Assembly: GCF_030582395.1 (NCBI RefSeq) | Contig: NZ_CP104382.1 | Coordinates: forward strand, 248,001 to 312,000 | DNA: 64,000 bases | From: Ralstonia pickettii | GTDB taxonomy: Bacteria; Pseudomonadota; Gammaproteobacteria; Burkholderiales; Burkholderiaceae | Direction of reading: 5' to 3' | Shown: piece after piece, positions 25,329-33,530 of the stretch | Numbering within the stretch: position 1 is the stretch's first letter | Layout of the letters: every line of letters begins with the position of its first letter | Made by a program: the position numbers and the translations under genes | The notes under the pieces: model-generated | What the model saw: only the letters and a program-made list of their open reading frames with translations | Told to the model about the DNA's origin: nothing | Database searches by the model: none

Positions 25329-26672
25329 TCAAGCGCGGCCCGCCGTGCGCACGACCGACGCGGGCACGTGCGCTTCTTCGGTACCGTTGAGCAGCAGGTT
25401 CAGCGCCACCGACACCAGGCAGGCGATGACCACGCCGCTGTGCAGGAACGGTTGCGTCCAGTCCGGCAGGGCCTTGAACAGCGTGGGCGCGAGCACCGGC
25501 ACCAGCGCGGCGGCAATCGTGAAGCCGACGATGAGCACGTTGTAGCGGTTGTGCTCATAGTCGACGCGCGCCAACGTCTGGATGCCGGCTGCGGCCACCA
25601 CGCCGAACATGGCGATGCCGGCACCGCCCAATGCGGCTGTCGGCGTGGCTGCAATCACGGCGCCTGCCTTGGGCACCAGCGCCACCAGGCACATCAGCAC
25701 GCCGCTCACGGCCACCACCCAGCGGCTACGCACGCCGGTGAGCACCACCAGGCCGACGTTCTCCATGAAGGCGATGAACGGGAATGCGGCGAACATGCCG
25801 GCGATGGCGCTGGCCAGCCCGTTGGCGCGCAGGCCGTTGATGGCTTCCTCTTCTTCGATCGGCTTTTCGACGATGTCGCCGATGGCCAGGAACAGGCCCA
25901 TCGATTCCACCATCTGCACGATCATCACCACGATCATCGTCAGCGCGGGCACCACGGCGAATACGGGCACCCCAAAGTGGAACGGCACCGGCAGCGTGAC
26001 CCACGGCGCGTCTGCCACGCCGTGGAAGTTGCCCATGCCCATGGCGCAGCCCAGCAACGTGCCGACGATCATGCCCACCAGCACGGCGAGGTTGCGCAGC
26101 AGTGGGCTGCCGAAGCGGTTGATGAGGAGGATGGTGGCAACCACAACCGCGGCCACCAGCAGAAACGATGGTGCACCGAAGTTGGCAGCGTTGCGTCCGC
26201 CGCCAACCCAGTCATAGGCGACGGGAAAGAGCTGCAGGCCGATGACGGTCACGATGCAGCCCGTGACCACCGGTGGAAAAAATCGCCGCAGCCGCCCCAC
26301 CAGCGGTGCGGCGAGCAGCGTGAACAGCCCGGCCGCAATGACCGCACCGCACACGCCCGCGAAACCTACGGCAGGGTTGGTGCCGATGGCGATCACCGGC
26401 CCCACGCTGCTGAACGCCACCCCCTGCAGGATCGGCAACCGAACCCCGAACTTCCAGAACCCGATGGTCTGCAACAGCGTGGCAATGCCCGAGCAGAACA
26501 ACGTGGTACTGATGAGGACAATGGTGTCCGCTTGCGACATCTTGAGCGCCGACGCAATGATCATCGGCACCGCGATGGCGCCGATGTACGACACCGCCAT
26601 ATGCTGCAAGCCCAACGTCAACATCTGTCGGGTCGACAGAATCTGGTCGACCGGGTGTACGGCTGTTGTCAT
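25329..26672 (-). CDS. NCS2 family (uracil/xanthine-type) permease
   Basis: The 447-residue inner-membrane carrier has about 14 hydrophobic segments. The nucleobase-ascorbate transporter signature is seen as QMVESMGLFLAIGDI near residue 250, and LPILQGVAFSSVGPVIAIG in the N-terminal half. It is a proton-coupled importer of nucleobase-like rings by family. The start at 26672 follows AGGAGA with ideal spacing. It lies between the CobW gene (79-bp gap) and the deaminase (19-bp gap), so it is likely the uptake system for the pathway substrate. Confidence 0.9.
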   Translation of the reverse strand: MTTAVHPVDQILSTRQMLTLGLQHMAVSYIGAIAVPMIIASALKMSQADTIVLISTTLFCSGIATLLQTIGFWKFGVRLPILQGVAFSSVGPVIAIGTNPAVGFAGVCGAVIAAGLFTLLAAPLVGRLRRFFPPVVTGCIVTVIGLQLFPVAYDWVGGGRNAANFGAPSFLLVAAVVVATILLINRFGSPLLRNLAVLVGMIVGTLLGCAMGMGNFHGVADAPWVTLPVPFHFGVPVFAVVPALTMIVVMIVQMVESMGLFLAIGDIVEKPIEEEEAINGLRANGLASAIAGMFAAFPFIAFMENVGLVVLTGVRSRWVVAVSGVLMCLVALVPKAGAVIAATPTAALGGAGIAMFGVVAAAGIQTLARVDYEHNRYNVLIVGFTIAAALVPVLAPTLFKALPDWTQPFLHSGVVIACLVSVALNLLLNGTEEAHVPASVVRTAGRA

Positions 26673-26751
26673 GGTTGTCTCCTATCGTTGTCATGCCCGG
26701 GGCGTGCCAGGAGCCGCCCTCGGGTCAGGGGGATGTCATGTCATGGCATGC

Positions 26752-27843
26752 TCACGCCGCCAGACACGCGTTGAAACCGTCCTGCAGGGCCGCACGATCG
26801 AGGTCGCGGCCGATGAAGACGATCTTGCTGCTGCGCGCTTCGCTGCCCCAAGGCTGCGTCGCGCGAAAGTCGATGAGGCTGTGCACGCCCTGCAGCACGT
26901 AGCGCTGCGGCTGACCTTTCACCGCCAGGATGCCCTTCATGCGGAACAGCGTTTCCGCCTGCTCGGTGCGCAGGGTGTCGATCCACGTGTGGAAGCGCAC
27001 GAGATCCACGTCGGCAGGTACGTCAAAACCCACGGACGAGACACTCGGATCGTGCTGGTGGTCGTGCTCATGGTCATGCTCGTGAGCGTCGGCGTGAACA
27101 TGTTCATGTTCGTGGTCGTGCGCGTCATGCTCGTGGCCGGCGTCTGCGCCGATCTCCAGCAGCTTCTGCGTCGCCTCGAACGCGCCGACACCGATGATCT
27201 TGTTCAGATCGACCTCGGCATAGCTGGAGGTGACGATGTCGGCGGTGGCGTTCAAGCCGCGGATGCGTCCGCGCAGCGCGTCGATATCGTCGCGGCCCAC
27301 AAGGTCCACCTTGTTGATGACGATGCGGTCCGCGCAGACGATCTGGTCGACGGCCTGGTTGTCGACGCCATCCAGGTGCAGGTCGTCGAGGTGGGCGGCG
27401 ATGTGCTTGGCGTCGACCATGGTGACGATGGCGTCAAGCTCGACATGTTCGGCAATAGGGTCGTCGATGAAGAACGACTGCGCCACTGGATACGGATCGG
27501 CCAGGCCGCTGGTTTCCACCAGGATATGGTCGAGCCGTTCGGGCCGCGCGACGAGCTGGCGCACGATGCGCACGAGGTCTTCGCGCACCTCCGCCGTGCA
27601 ACACACGCAGCCGTTGACCATCTCGTAGATTTCTTCGTTTTCGGAGGCCATGACGAGGCCGCCGTCGATGCCGACTTCACCGAACTCGTTTTCGATCACG
27701 GCGATCTTGCGGCCGTGGTTTTCGCGCAGGATGAAGTTCAGCAGCGTGGTTTTGCCGGCGCCAAGGAAGCCGGTGAGGATGGTGACCGGAATCTTGGTGT
27801 TCGGGCCGGGAAGCGTGGCGTGGGCCGTGGCTTGGGGTTTCAT
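26752..27843 (-). CDS. CobW/COG0523 GTPase metallochaperone
   Basis: This 363-residue G3E GTPase has Walker A GFLGAGKT (25-32), the metal-binding GCVCC motif (Cys79, 81, 82), NKVD (177-180) and a long His/Asp/Glu-rich metal loop at 237-265 with about 13 His. A CobW_C domain follows (VRFHTWIDTL, GVHSLIDF). Such proteins load Zn or other metals into target enzymes. Its ATG overlaps the UbiX stop by 4 bp and its Shine-Dalgarno (AAGGAG) lies inside UbiX. Being locked inside an operon with three metallo-amidohydrolase-fold genes, it probably serves one of them. Confidence 0.9.
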   Translation of the reverse strand: MKPQATAHATLPGPNTKIPVTILTGFLGAGKTTLLNFILRENHGRKIAVIENEFGEVGIDGGLVMASENEEIYEMVNGCVCCTAEVREDLVRIVRQLVARPERLDHILVETSGLADPYPVAQSFFIDDPIAEHVELDAIVTMVDAKHIAAHLDDLHLDGVDNQAVDQIVCADRIVINKVDLVGRDDIDALRGRIRGLNATADIVTSSYAEVDLNKIIGVGAFEATQKLLEIGADAGHEHDAHDHEHEHVHADAHEHDHEHDHQHDPSVSSVGFDVPADVDLVRFHTWIDTLRTEQAETLFRMKGILAVKGQPQRYVLQGVHSLIDFRATQPWGSEARSSKIVFIGRDLDRAALQDGFNACLAA

Positions 27844-28481
27844 GTTGTCTCCTTGTCGAGCGTGGGTGGGGTACGGACTAAGGCAGGTAAGGCTTCTTCG
27901 CCCCAGCGCAGGGCGGTGCCGGCATCGAGCCCGAACAGGTCGAGCACGCGGCCGAGGGTGTGGTCGATCATGTCGTCCAACGTATTGGGGCGCGCATAGA
28001 AGGCCGGCACGGGCGGCGCGACGATGGCGCCCATCTCCGTGACGGCCTGCATGTTGCGCAGGTGTGCGAGCGTGAATGGCGTCTCGCGCGCCATCAGTAC
28101 GAGCGGACGGCGCTCCTTGAGCGTGACGTCTGCCGCGCGTGTCAGCAGCGTCGACGAGACGCCGGTGGCGATTTCCGCCAGCGATTTCATCGAGCAAGGC
28201 GCCACGATCATGCCCAGCGCGCGGAACGATCCGCTGGCAATGCCGGCGGCCATGTCGTCCGCGCGGTGGTAATGCGTGGCGCGATCGATCACGTCGGCGA
28301 GCTTGTACGGCGTTTCGTGCGCCATCGTCAGCAGCGCAGAACGCGTGACGACCAGATGCGTCTCCACATCGAGCGCGCGCAGCAGTTCGAGCAGTCGCAC
28401 GCCATAGACGAAGCCCGATGCACCGCTGATGCCGACCACCATGCGCGGCCGGGTTGGAGCGCGAGGGTGGCGCGCGCTCAT
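27840..28481 (-). CDS. UbiX-family flavin prenyltransferase
   Basis: The 213-residue flavoprotein has GISGASGFVYGVRLLELL (17-34), APCSMKSLAEIATG and RETPFTLAHLRNM, all typical of UbiX/Pad1. It makes prenylated FMN, the cofactor of UbiD decarboxylases, from FMN and dimethylallyl phosphate (family knowledge). It overlaps UbiD upstream and CobW downstream by 4 bp each (ATGA in both cases), so the three are translated as one unit. The ATG at 28481 is chosen for this coupling. It is a dedicated copy beside its UbiD partner rather than the housekeeping ubiquinone gene. Confidence 0.92.
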   Translation of the reverse strand: MSARHPRAPTRPRMVVGISGASGFVYGVRLLELLRALDVETHLVVTRSALLTMAHETPYKLADVIDRATHYHRADDMAAGIASGSFRALGMIVAPCSMKSLAEIATGVSSTLLTRAADVTLKERRPLVLMARETPFTLAHLRNMQAVTEMGAIVAPPVPAFYARPNTLDDMIDHTLGRVLDLFGLDAGTALRWGEEALPALVRTPPTLDKETT

Positions 28482-29869
28482 GGGCGCACTCCGGCCTGGC
28501 GGAGGATGTCGCCGGCGCGGGCAATCGCCTGCGGATCGATGCGTGCGCGGATGCCTTCGAAGCCGGCACCGCGCGTGGCGTCGATGCCCATGCGTGATGT
28601 CGTACCGTGCACGGACGATGACGGATCGAGCGGGCTTCCGGGCAGGCCATCGACCATGAACATATCCTGGTGCGGCTGGAAGTGTGTGGCCATGGCCCAC
28701 AGCACCTGCTCGTCCTGCTGCAGGTCGATATCGGAATCGACGGCAATCACGGTCTTGAGGTACGGGTCCCAGCCGAGCAGGGCCAGCATGACCTGCCGCG
28801 CCTCGCCATCGCGCGTCGGATTGAGCGCCACGTAGCAATGGAAGTGCGTGCCTGAGTTCGGATAGTGCAGCGCCGTCACCGATGGGAAGCGCGCCTTGAG
28901 CTTCTCGCTCATTTCGGCTTCGCGCGGCAGGCGGGCAAGCGTCAGGTGTTCTGCATACGGGCCGCCCACCACGTCGACCAACCAGGCATCACGCCGGCGC
29001 ATCAGCGTGTCGATGCGCAGCACGTTGTTGGTGGAACGGTCCGACGAATAGCCGGTAAATTCACCGAACGGGCCTTCTTCCGCATAGGCGGCAGGGTCGA
29101 TGGTGCCTTCAAGCACGAACTCCGCTGCCGCCGGCACGCCAATGCCGTAGCGCGGCGTGCGGACGATATCGAGCGGCGTGCCCAGCAGGCCGCCGGCCAC
29201 GGCGCGTTCGTCGGCACCAAAGGGCAGGCGGGCGGCGGCGGCCAGCATGAACAACGGATGCGCGCCCACCACCATCGCCACGCGCAGCACGTCGCCGCGC
29301 TCGCGCGCGGTCTGCAGCATGCGCCACAGGTGGCCGCGCGAGTGCAGGCTCGTCGCCAGTGCGTTGCGTGCGTGGCGCATCGAGCGGTGATAGCTCATGT
29401 TGGCCACGCCCGTCACCGGGTCTTCGGCCACGATGATCGCGTTGGTGATGTAGGGCGCGCGGTCGCTCTCGAAGTGCTTGATCATCGGCAGCAGCGCAAC
29501 GTCGACCGCGTCGCCTTCGACTACCTCGTCAGCGATGGGGCCATGCGAGACGACACGCGGTGCGATGGGCGCATTGGCGCGTGCCTGGAAGGCGTCGTGC
29601 AGTTGATGCGGCAGCACGTCGAGCAACCGCGCCAGCCGTGACCGCGAGGCAAAGACGTTCGTGACCAGCGGCACCTGCAGGCCGCTGACCTGCTCGCAGA
29701 CCAGCATGGGGGTCTGGTTGCGCGCAGCAAGCTGATCGATGACGGCGGTGACGTCCTGGTCTGCAGAGATACCGTTGTGCAGTGTCAGCACATCTTCGGG
29801 ATACAGCTCGCGATAGAGATTGGCGAAGACGTGGAAATCCTGGCCTTCGCCAAGCCGGGTCATGCTCAT
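28478..29869 (-). CDS. UbiD-family prFMN-dependent decarboxylase
   Basis: The 463-residue enzyme has family motifs in order: NMSYHRSMRHARN (prFMN/Mn binding region), VVGAHPLFMLAAAA, EGTIDPAAYAEEGPFGEFTGY containing the E-G-P-F-G-E-F-T-G loop with catalytic acids, and SDIDLQQDEQVLWAMATHFQP near the C-terminus. It reversibly decarboxylates aromatic, heteroaromatic or unsaturated acids. Its sequence looks like the catabolic branch rather than housekeeping UbiD. GAGGTG precedes the ATG at 29869. It overlaps UbiX by 4 bp. Substrate is unknown; by context an aromatic or N-heteroaromatic carboxylate. Confidence 0.92.
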   Translation of the reverse strand: MSMTRLGEGQDFHVFANLYRELYPEDVLTLHNGISADQDVTAVIDQLAARNQTPMLVCEQVSGLQVPLVTNVFASRSRLARLLDVLPHQLHDAFQARANAPIAPRVVSHGPIADEVVEGDAVDVALLPMIKHFESDRAPYITNAIIVAEDPVTGVANMSYHRSMRHARNALATSLHSRGHLWRMLQTARERGDVLRVAMVVGAHPLFMLAAAARLPFGADERAVAGGLLGTPLDIVRTPRYGIGVPAAAEFVLEGTIDPAAYAEEGPFGEFTGYSSDRSTNNVLRIDTLMRRRDAWLVDVVGGPYAEHLTLARLPREAEMSEKLKARFPSVTALHYPNSGTHFHCYVALNPTRDGEARQVMLALLGWDPYLKTVIAVDSDIDLQQDEQVLWAMATHFQPHQDMFMVDGLPGSPLDPSSSVHGTTSRMGIDATRGAGFEGIRARIDPQAIARAGDILRQAGVRP

Positions 29870-29932
29870 GGCACACCTCGCTAGAGGCGGGCGCCGAACA
29901 CCACAGAGGCGCGGCGCCCGCTGGATCGGCGC

Positions 29933-30856
29933 TCAGGCCGCTTCTGCTGTCTGGACGTAGGTCGACTTCAGGCGAAGCTCCGCCTCGGCCAGGTCCTTGG
30001 GCGGCTTGGTGGGCTCGATGCCGACCAGCCGCGCGATGTTGTTGCCCAGATAGTCTTCGAGGTGGTCCTCGTCGATGCCCAACCCCTGCGGCGGCGCCGA
30101 GCACAGCACCTCCAGCTCACGCAGCCACATGCCGGGCTCGTTGGGCGGCGAATCGGTGCCGAAGACGATCTTGTCGCGCGGCAGCTGCTTCGCAAACTCG
30201 ACGATGCGCGACTGGAAGCACCAGCCCGATTCGCAGTACACGTTGGGCGTGTCCATCGCCATCCAGAACGCTTCGAACGAGTAGTTGCCGCCGGTCTGGA
30301 TACCGAAGTGGCCGATGATGAAGTTCACCATCGGGAACTCGCGGATGATCGGATAGAACATCGTCGGGATGGTGTACGGGCCGTCGCCGGTGTGGATCAG
30401 CACCACGATGTTGTACTTGGCGCAGACCTTCATCGCGGGGCGCAGCCAGGCGAGCGCGCGGTCGGGCCGGTAGCCGTGCATGTTGGCGTGCAGCTTGACC
30501 ATCTTGAAGCCGTATTCCTTGATGTGGAATTCCAGCTCCGCCGCGCCGTTCTCCGGGCCCCAGCGCGGGTTGTAGGTGAAGTTGCCGATGAAGCGGTCCG
30601 GGTACTTCTGCGTCAGTTCGGCGATGTACGCCATGTAGTCGCGAATGCCTTCACGGCCACGGCGGTTGCCGTCGCGGTAGCCGGTGTTGCCCGGTGGCGG
30701 CTGGATGAAGCCCATGTCGATGCGGCGGGGCTTGCCGTTGATCATGTACGGGCCGTCCATCAGCTGGATCATGCGTTCGCCGTTGAACGGCGTGCCGGTG
30801 TGGCGCCAGGCCTCGTCGACGAGGTTGGTCGGGTGCAGATGGGTATCGATAATCAT
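29933..30856 (-). CDS. Amidohydrolase_2 (ACMSD/gamma-resorcylate decarboxylase-like)
   Basis: This 307-residue TIM-barrel metalloenzyme begins directly with the metal motif in MIIDTHLHPT (His6, His8). Further ligands are visible in LIHTGDGPY, IIGHFGIQTGG and the Asp of FGTDSPPNEPG. Relatives are nonoxidative decarboxylases or hydrolases of aromatic and muconate-type acids. A paralogue lies 29 bp upstream in the operon and keeps most of the sequence but not the HxH pair. CGGAG precedes the ATG at 30856. It is the intact partner of that pair. Confidence 0.88.
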   Translation of the reverse strand: MIIDTHLHPTNLVDEAWRHTGTPFNGERMIQLMDGPYMINGKPRRIDMGFIQPPPGNTGYRDGNRRGREGIRDYMAYIAELTQKYPDRFIGNFTYNPRWGPENGAAELEFHIKEYGFKMVKLHANMHGYRPDRALAWLRPAMKVCAKYNIVVLIHTGDGPYTIPTMFYPIIREFPMVNFIIGHFGIQTGGNYSFEAFWMAMDTPNVYCESGWCFQSRIVEFAKQLPRDKIVFGTDSPPNEPGMWLRELEVLCSAPPQGLGIDEDHLEDYLGNNIARLVGIEPTKPPKDLAEAELRLKSTYVQTAEAA

Positions 30857-30885
30857 GTGTTGCGCTCCGTGCGGTCTGCGGTGGC

Positions 30886-31797
30886 TCAGGCGGCAGCCAG
30901 CGCGAGCTGCGCTTCGGCTTCGGCCACGGTCTTGGGCGGACGGGTCGGCTCCAGGCCGATCATGCGGGCGATGTTGTTGCCCAGGTAATCCTCGAGCGTG
31001 TCTTCATCGAGGTTCAGGCCCTGCGGCGGGTCCATGCACAAGACTTCCAGCAGGCGCAGCCACATCCCGGGCTCGTTGGGCGGCGTGTCGGTGCCGAACA
31101 GGATCTTGTGCTTGGGCAGCACCTTGGCAAATTCGACGATGCGCGACTGCAGGCACCAGCCCGATTCGCAATACACGTTGGGCAGCTCCATCGCCCACTG
31201 CATCGGCTCGAACACGTAGACGCCGCCGGTCTGCACGCCGAAGTGCGCCATGATGAAATCGACGTTCGGGAAGCGCTTGATCATCGGAATCCATTCCGAC
31301 GGAATGCTGTAGGGGCCGTCGCCCGTATGCAGCTTGACGGGCACTCCCAGCTCGGCACATTTCTCGAACGCGGGCATCACCCAGTCCAGCGCGCGGTCCG
31401 GCCGGTAGGCGTGCATGTTGGCCTGCATCTGGACCATCTTGAAGCCGTGCTCCTTTACATAGCGCTCGATGGCCTCCACGCCGTTCTGCACGCCGCAGCG
31501 CGGGTTGTAGACGAAGCACCCGATGAAACGGTCGGGATAGGTCTGCACCATCTTGAGCGTGTACGCCATGTAGGCGTCGATGGACTCGCGGCCCGAAAGC
31601 TCGCCGTCCGTCCAGGTGTAGATGGTGTTGCCCTGCGGCGGCTGGATGAAGGCCTTGTCGATACGGCGCGGCTTGCCGTTGATCATGTAAGGGCCGTCCA
31701 TCATTTCGAGCAAGCGCTCGCCGGTAAAGGGGTCGCCGTCGTGCCACCACGCGAGGTCCACCAGGTCGGTGGGGTAGCAGCTGATGTCGATGATCAT
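30886..31797 (-). CDS. Amidohydrolase_2 paralogue lacking the HxH metal motif
   Basis: This 303-residue protein is closely similar to the next gene over its whole length (shared DGPYMINGKPRRID, HTGDGPY, NVYCESGWC, PPNEPGMWLR). At the N-terminus the HxH motif is replaced: MIIDISCYPT has Ser6 and Tyr8 where the paralogue has His6 and His8. The later His and Asp ligands remain. It is therefore either a mononuclear or inactive subunit, perhaps a heteromer partner. It is the first gene of the seven-gene operon; AGGAGA precedes the ATG at 31797. The reading frame is intact, so this is not simple decay. Confidence 0.85.
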   Translation of the reverse strand: MIIDISCYPTDLVDLAWWHDGDPFTGERLLEMMDGPYMINGKPRRIDKAFIQPPQGNTIYTWTDGELSGRESIDAYMAYTLKMVQTYPDRFIGCFVYNPRCGVQNGVEAIERYVKEHGFKMVQMQANMHAYRPDRALDWVMPAFEKCAELGVPVKLHTGDGPYSIPSEWIPMIKRFPNVDFIMAHFGVQTGGVYVFEPMQWAMELPNVYCESGWCLQSRIVEFAKVLPKHKILFGTDTPPNEPGMWLRLLEVLCMDPPQGLNLDEDTLEDYLGNNIARMIGLEPTRPPKTVAEAEAQLALAAA

Positions 31798-31998
31798 CGT
31801 TGGATCTCCTGATGACTGGGAGGAAGCGGGTGATGGCTTCCCGGTGAGGGCAGGCACGTCCTGCAGCGCGGCGCTCTTTGCTAGGCGTGTGCCTTCCCCT
31901 CGCCGGATCGCGTGATGCCGGATGCGTGCTGCTTGGGGCGCAGTATCGGAGTCAGGGCCGGGGGCCGGCCAATACTATTTGGCGGCGGTCTTGATACG

Positions 31999-32014
31999 TT
32001 GCCGATATCGGCAA
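31999..32014. promoter_or_regulatory. 16-bp perfect palindrome upstream of the amidohydrolase operon
   Basis: TTGCCGATATCGGCAA lies between the LysR stop (32038) and the operon start (31797). It is 24 bp past the LysR stop and about 200 bp before the first operon ATG. It could be an operator for one of the two LysR proteins of this island, or a compact bidirectional hairpin; no T tract follows on either strand. Confidence 0.4.
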
Positions 32015-32037
32015 GCCGGTCGGCAGACGGCGGGCGC

Positions 32038-32931
32038 TCAGGCGCCGAGCGTGCCGCGTGCGAGTTGCTGCACTGCGTTGACCACCGCCTTTGCGCGCTC
32101 ACCCTGGCCGCGCTGCCAGACGGCATACAGGTTGTAGTGCGCCGGGATGGCGACATCGGTCAGCCGCACGAGGCGCCCGTGTTGCAGTGCATCGGCCGCC
32201 AGCAGCCCACGCACCAGCGCCACCCCGATGCCGGCTTCGGCGGCAGCGACCATGTTGGCGGCATTGTCGAACGCGGCCACGACGGCGGGCTCGAGCGGCT
32301 CCAGGCCGGCGGCGTCCAGCCAGGGAATCCACGAGCGCCGCGTGTAGCCCAGCAGCGGCAGCGTCATCGCGGCCGGCGGCGCCAGCGGCGCCTGCAAGCC
32401 ATGCCGCGCCAGCAGCGTGGGCGCCGCTACAGCGGTGACGTGGTCGCCACAGATGAGCGCCATCTCGCAGTCATCCCATTCGCCATAGCCGTAGCGCAGC
32501 GAGACATCCACGCGCTCGAACGACGGCCGCTCGCCGCGCGGGGTCGACAGGAACATCACCTGGTAGCCGGGCAGAGCCGCGAGCAATTGCGGCAGCCTCG
32601 CATTGAGCCAACCCTGCGCCAGTTCGCTGTCGACATCGACGATGAGCGTTTGCGGCACGTGCCGGTTGCGCACCGAAGACAGCGCCCGGTCCACCTGCCC
32701 AAAGCCGTCGGTGAGCATGCTGGCAAAGAGCTGGCCCGCATCGGTCAGCACGATGCCGCCCGCCTCGCGCACAAACAGCGGCTGGCCGATGAACTCCTCC
32801 AGCGAGCGGATCTGCTGGCTGATCGCGCTGTGCGTCAGGTCCAGTTGCTGCGCGGCCTTGGTAAAGCTGCCAGTGCGCGCGGCCTGCAGAAAGGCATGCA
32901 TCGACTGGATCGACGGATAACGCTTGTACAT
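32038..32931 (-). CDS. LysR-family regulator of the heterocycle island
   Basis: The 297-residue regulator has an N-terminal HTH (PSIQSMHAFLQAARTGSF, TKAAQQLDLTHSAISQQI) and an effector-binding domain ending near residue 290. The arrangement resembles GcvA-type LysR proteins (LTHSAISQQIRSLEEFIGQPLF). It lies upstream of the minus-strand operon in the same direction and divergent from the molybdenum hydroxylase genes (131-bp gap), a position that suits control of both. The effector is unknown. Confidence 0.9.
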   Translation of the reverse strand: MYKRYPSIQSMHAFLQAARTGSFTKAAQQLDLTHSAISQQIRSLEEFIGQPLFVREAGGIVLTDAGQLFASMLTDGFGQVDRALSSVRNRHVPQTLIVDVDSELAQGWLNARLPQLLAALPGYQVMFLSTPRGERPSFERVDVSLRYGYGEWDDCEMALICGDHVTAVAAPTLLARHGLQAPLAPPAAMTLPLLGYTRRSWIPWLDAAGLEPLEPAVVAAFDNAANMVAAAEAGIGVALVRGLLAADALQHGRLVRLTDVAIPAHYNLYAVWQRGQGERAKAVVNAVQQLARGTLGA

Positions 32932-33062
32932 GGCGGCGGCAGGTGAGCTGTTAGTTCGACTTACACGGGCTGGCAGAAATCGTCGCTGGCGGGGTGACCG
33001 GTCGCGGCTTCATATTGCAGCCAGGCGCGGCCGCACAAGACGGCCCGATTCTGGAGGAGACA

Positions 33063-33530
33063 ATGATGACCGAGATTATGGTCAATGGCGCGCCCCATGC
33101 GCTGGATGACGCCGATGCCGACATGCCCCTGCTGTGGGTGCTGCGCGATCGGCTCAAGCTGACGGGCGCCAAATTCGGCTGCGGCGGCGGCTTCTGCGGG
33201 GCCTGCACCGTCCATCTGGATGGCGCGCCGATCCGCGCGTGCATCACGCCGGCATCGGCAGCGGCCGGACACAGCGTGACGACCATCGAAGGGCTGTCCA
33301 AAGACGGCACGCACCCCCTGCAACGCGCCTGGGTGGCTGAAGACGTGCCGCAATGCGGCTACTGCCAATCGGGGCAGATCATGTCGGCCGCTGCGTTGTT
33401 GGCGGCAGGCACGCCCGTCAACGACGAGGCCATCACGAATGCCATGGCCGGCAACATCTGCCGCTGCGGCACCTACGGGCGCATCCGCCAGGCCATCAAG
33501 CGCGCCGCCGACGAGCGAGGCAAGGCATGA
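33063..33530 (+). CDS. Molybdenum hydroxylase, [2Fe-2S] small subunit (IorA-like)
   Basis: The 155-residue iron-sulfur subunit binds two [2Fe-2S] clusters. The plant-type ferredoxin motif is [18 protein letters not shown], and the C-terminal cluster ligands are in CGYCQSGQ and CRCGTYGRI. It passes electrons from the Mo site of the partner subunit. GGAGGAG at 33053-33059 serves two adjacent ATGs (33063, 33066); either may be used. It overlaps the large subunit by 4 bp (ATGA). The subunit style matches isoquinoline 1-oxidoreductase and similar N-heterocycle hydroxylases. Confidence 0.92.
   Translation: MMTEIMVNGAPHALDDADADMPLLWVLRDRLKLTGAKFGCGGGFCGACTVHLDGAPIRACITPASAAAGHSVTTIEGLSKDGTHPLQRAWVAEDVPQCGYCQSGQIMSAAALLAAGTPVNDEAITNAMAGNICRCGTYGRIRQAIKRAADERGKA

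Noticed and set aside
30886..31797. Amidohydrolase copy as a pseudogene
   Set aside because: The HxH motif is lost, but the frame is full-length with a good binding site and the rest of the active site conserved, so it is kept as a gene.
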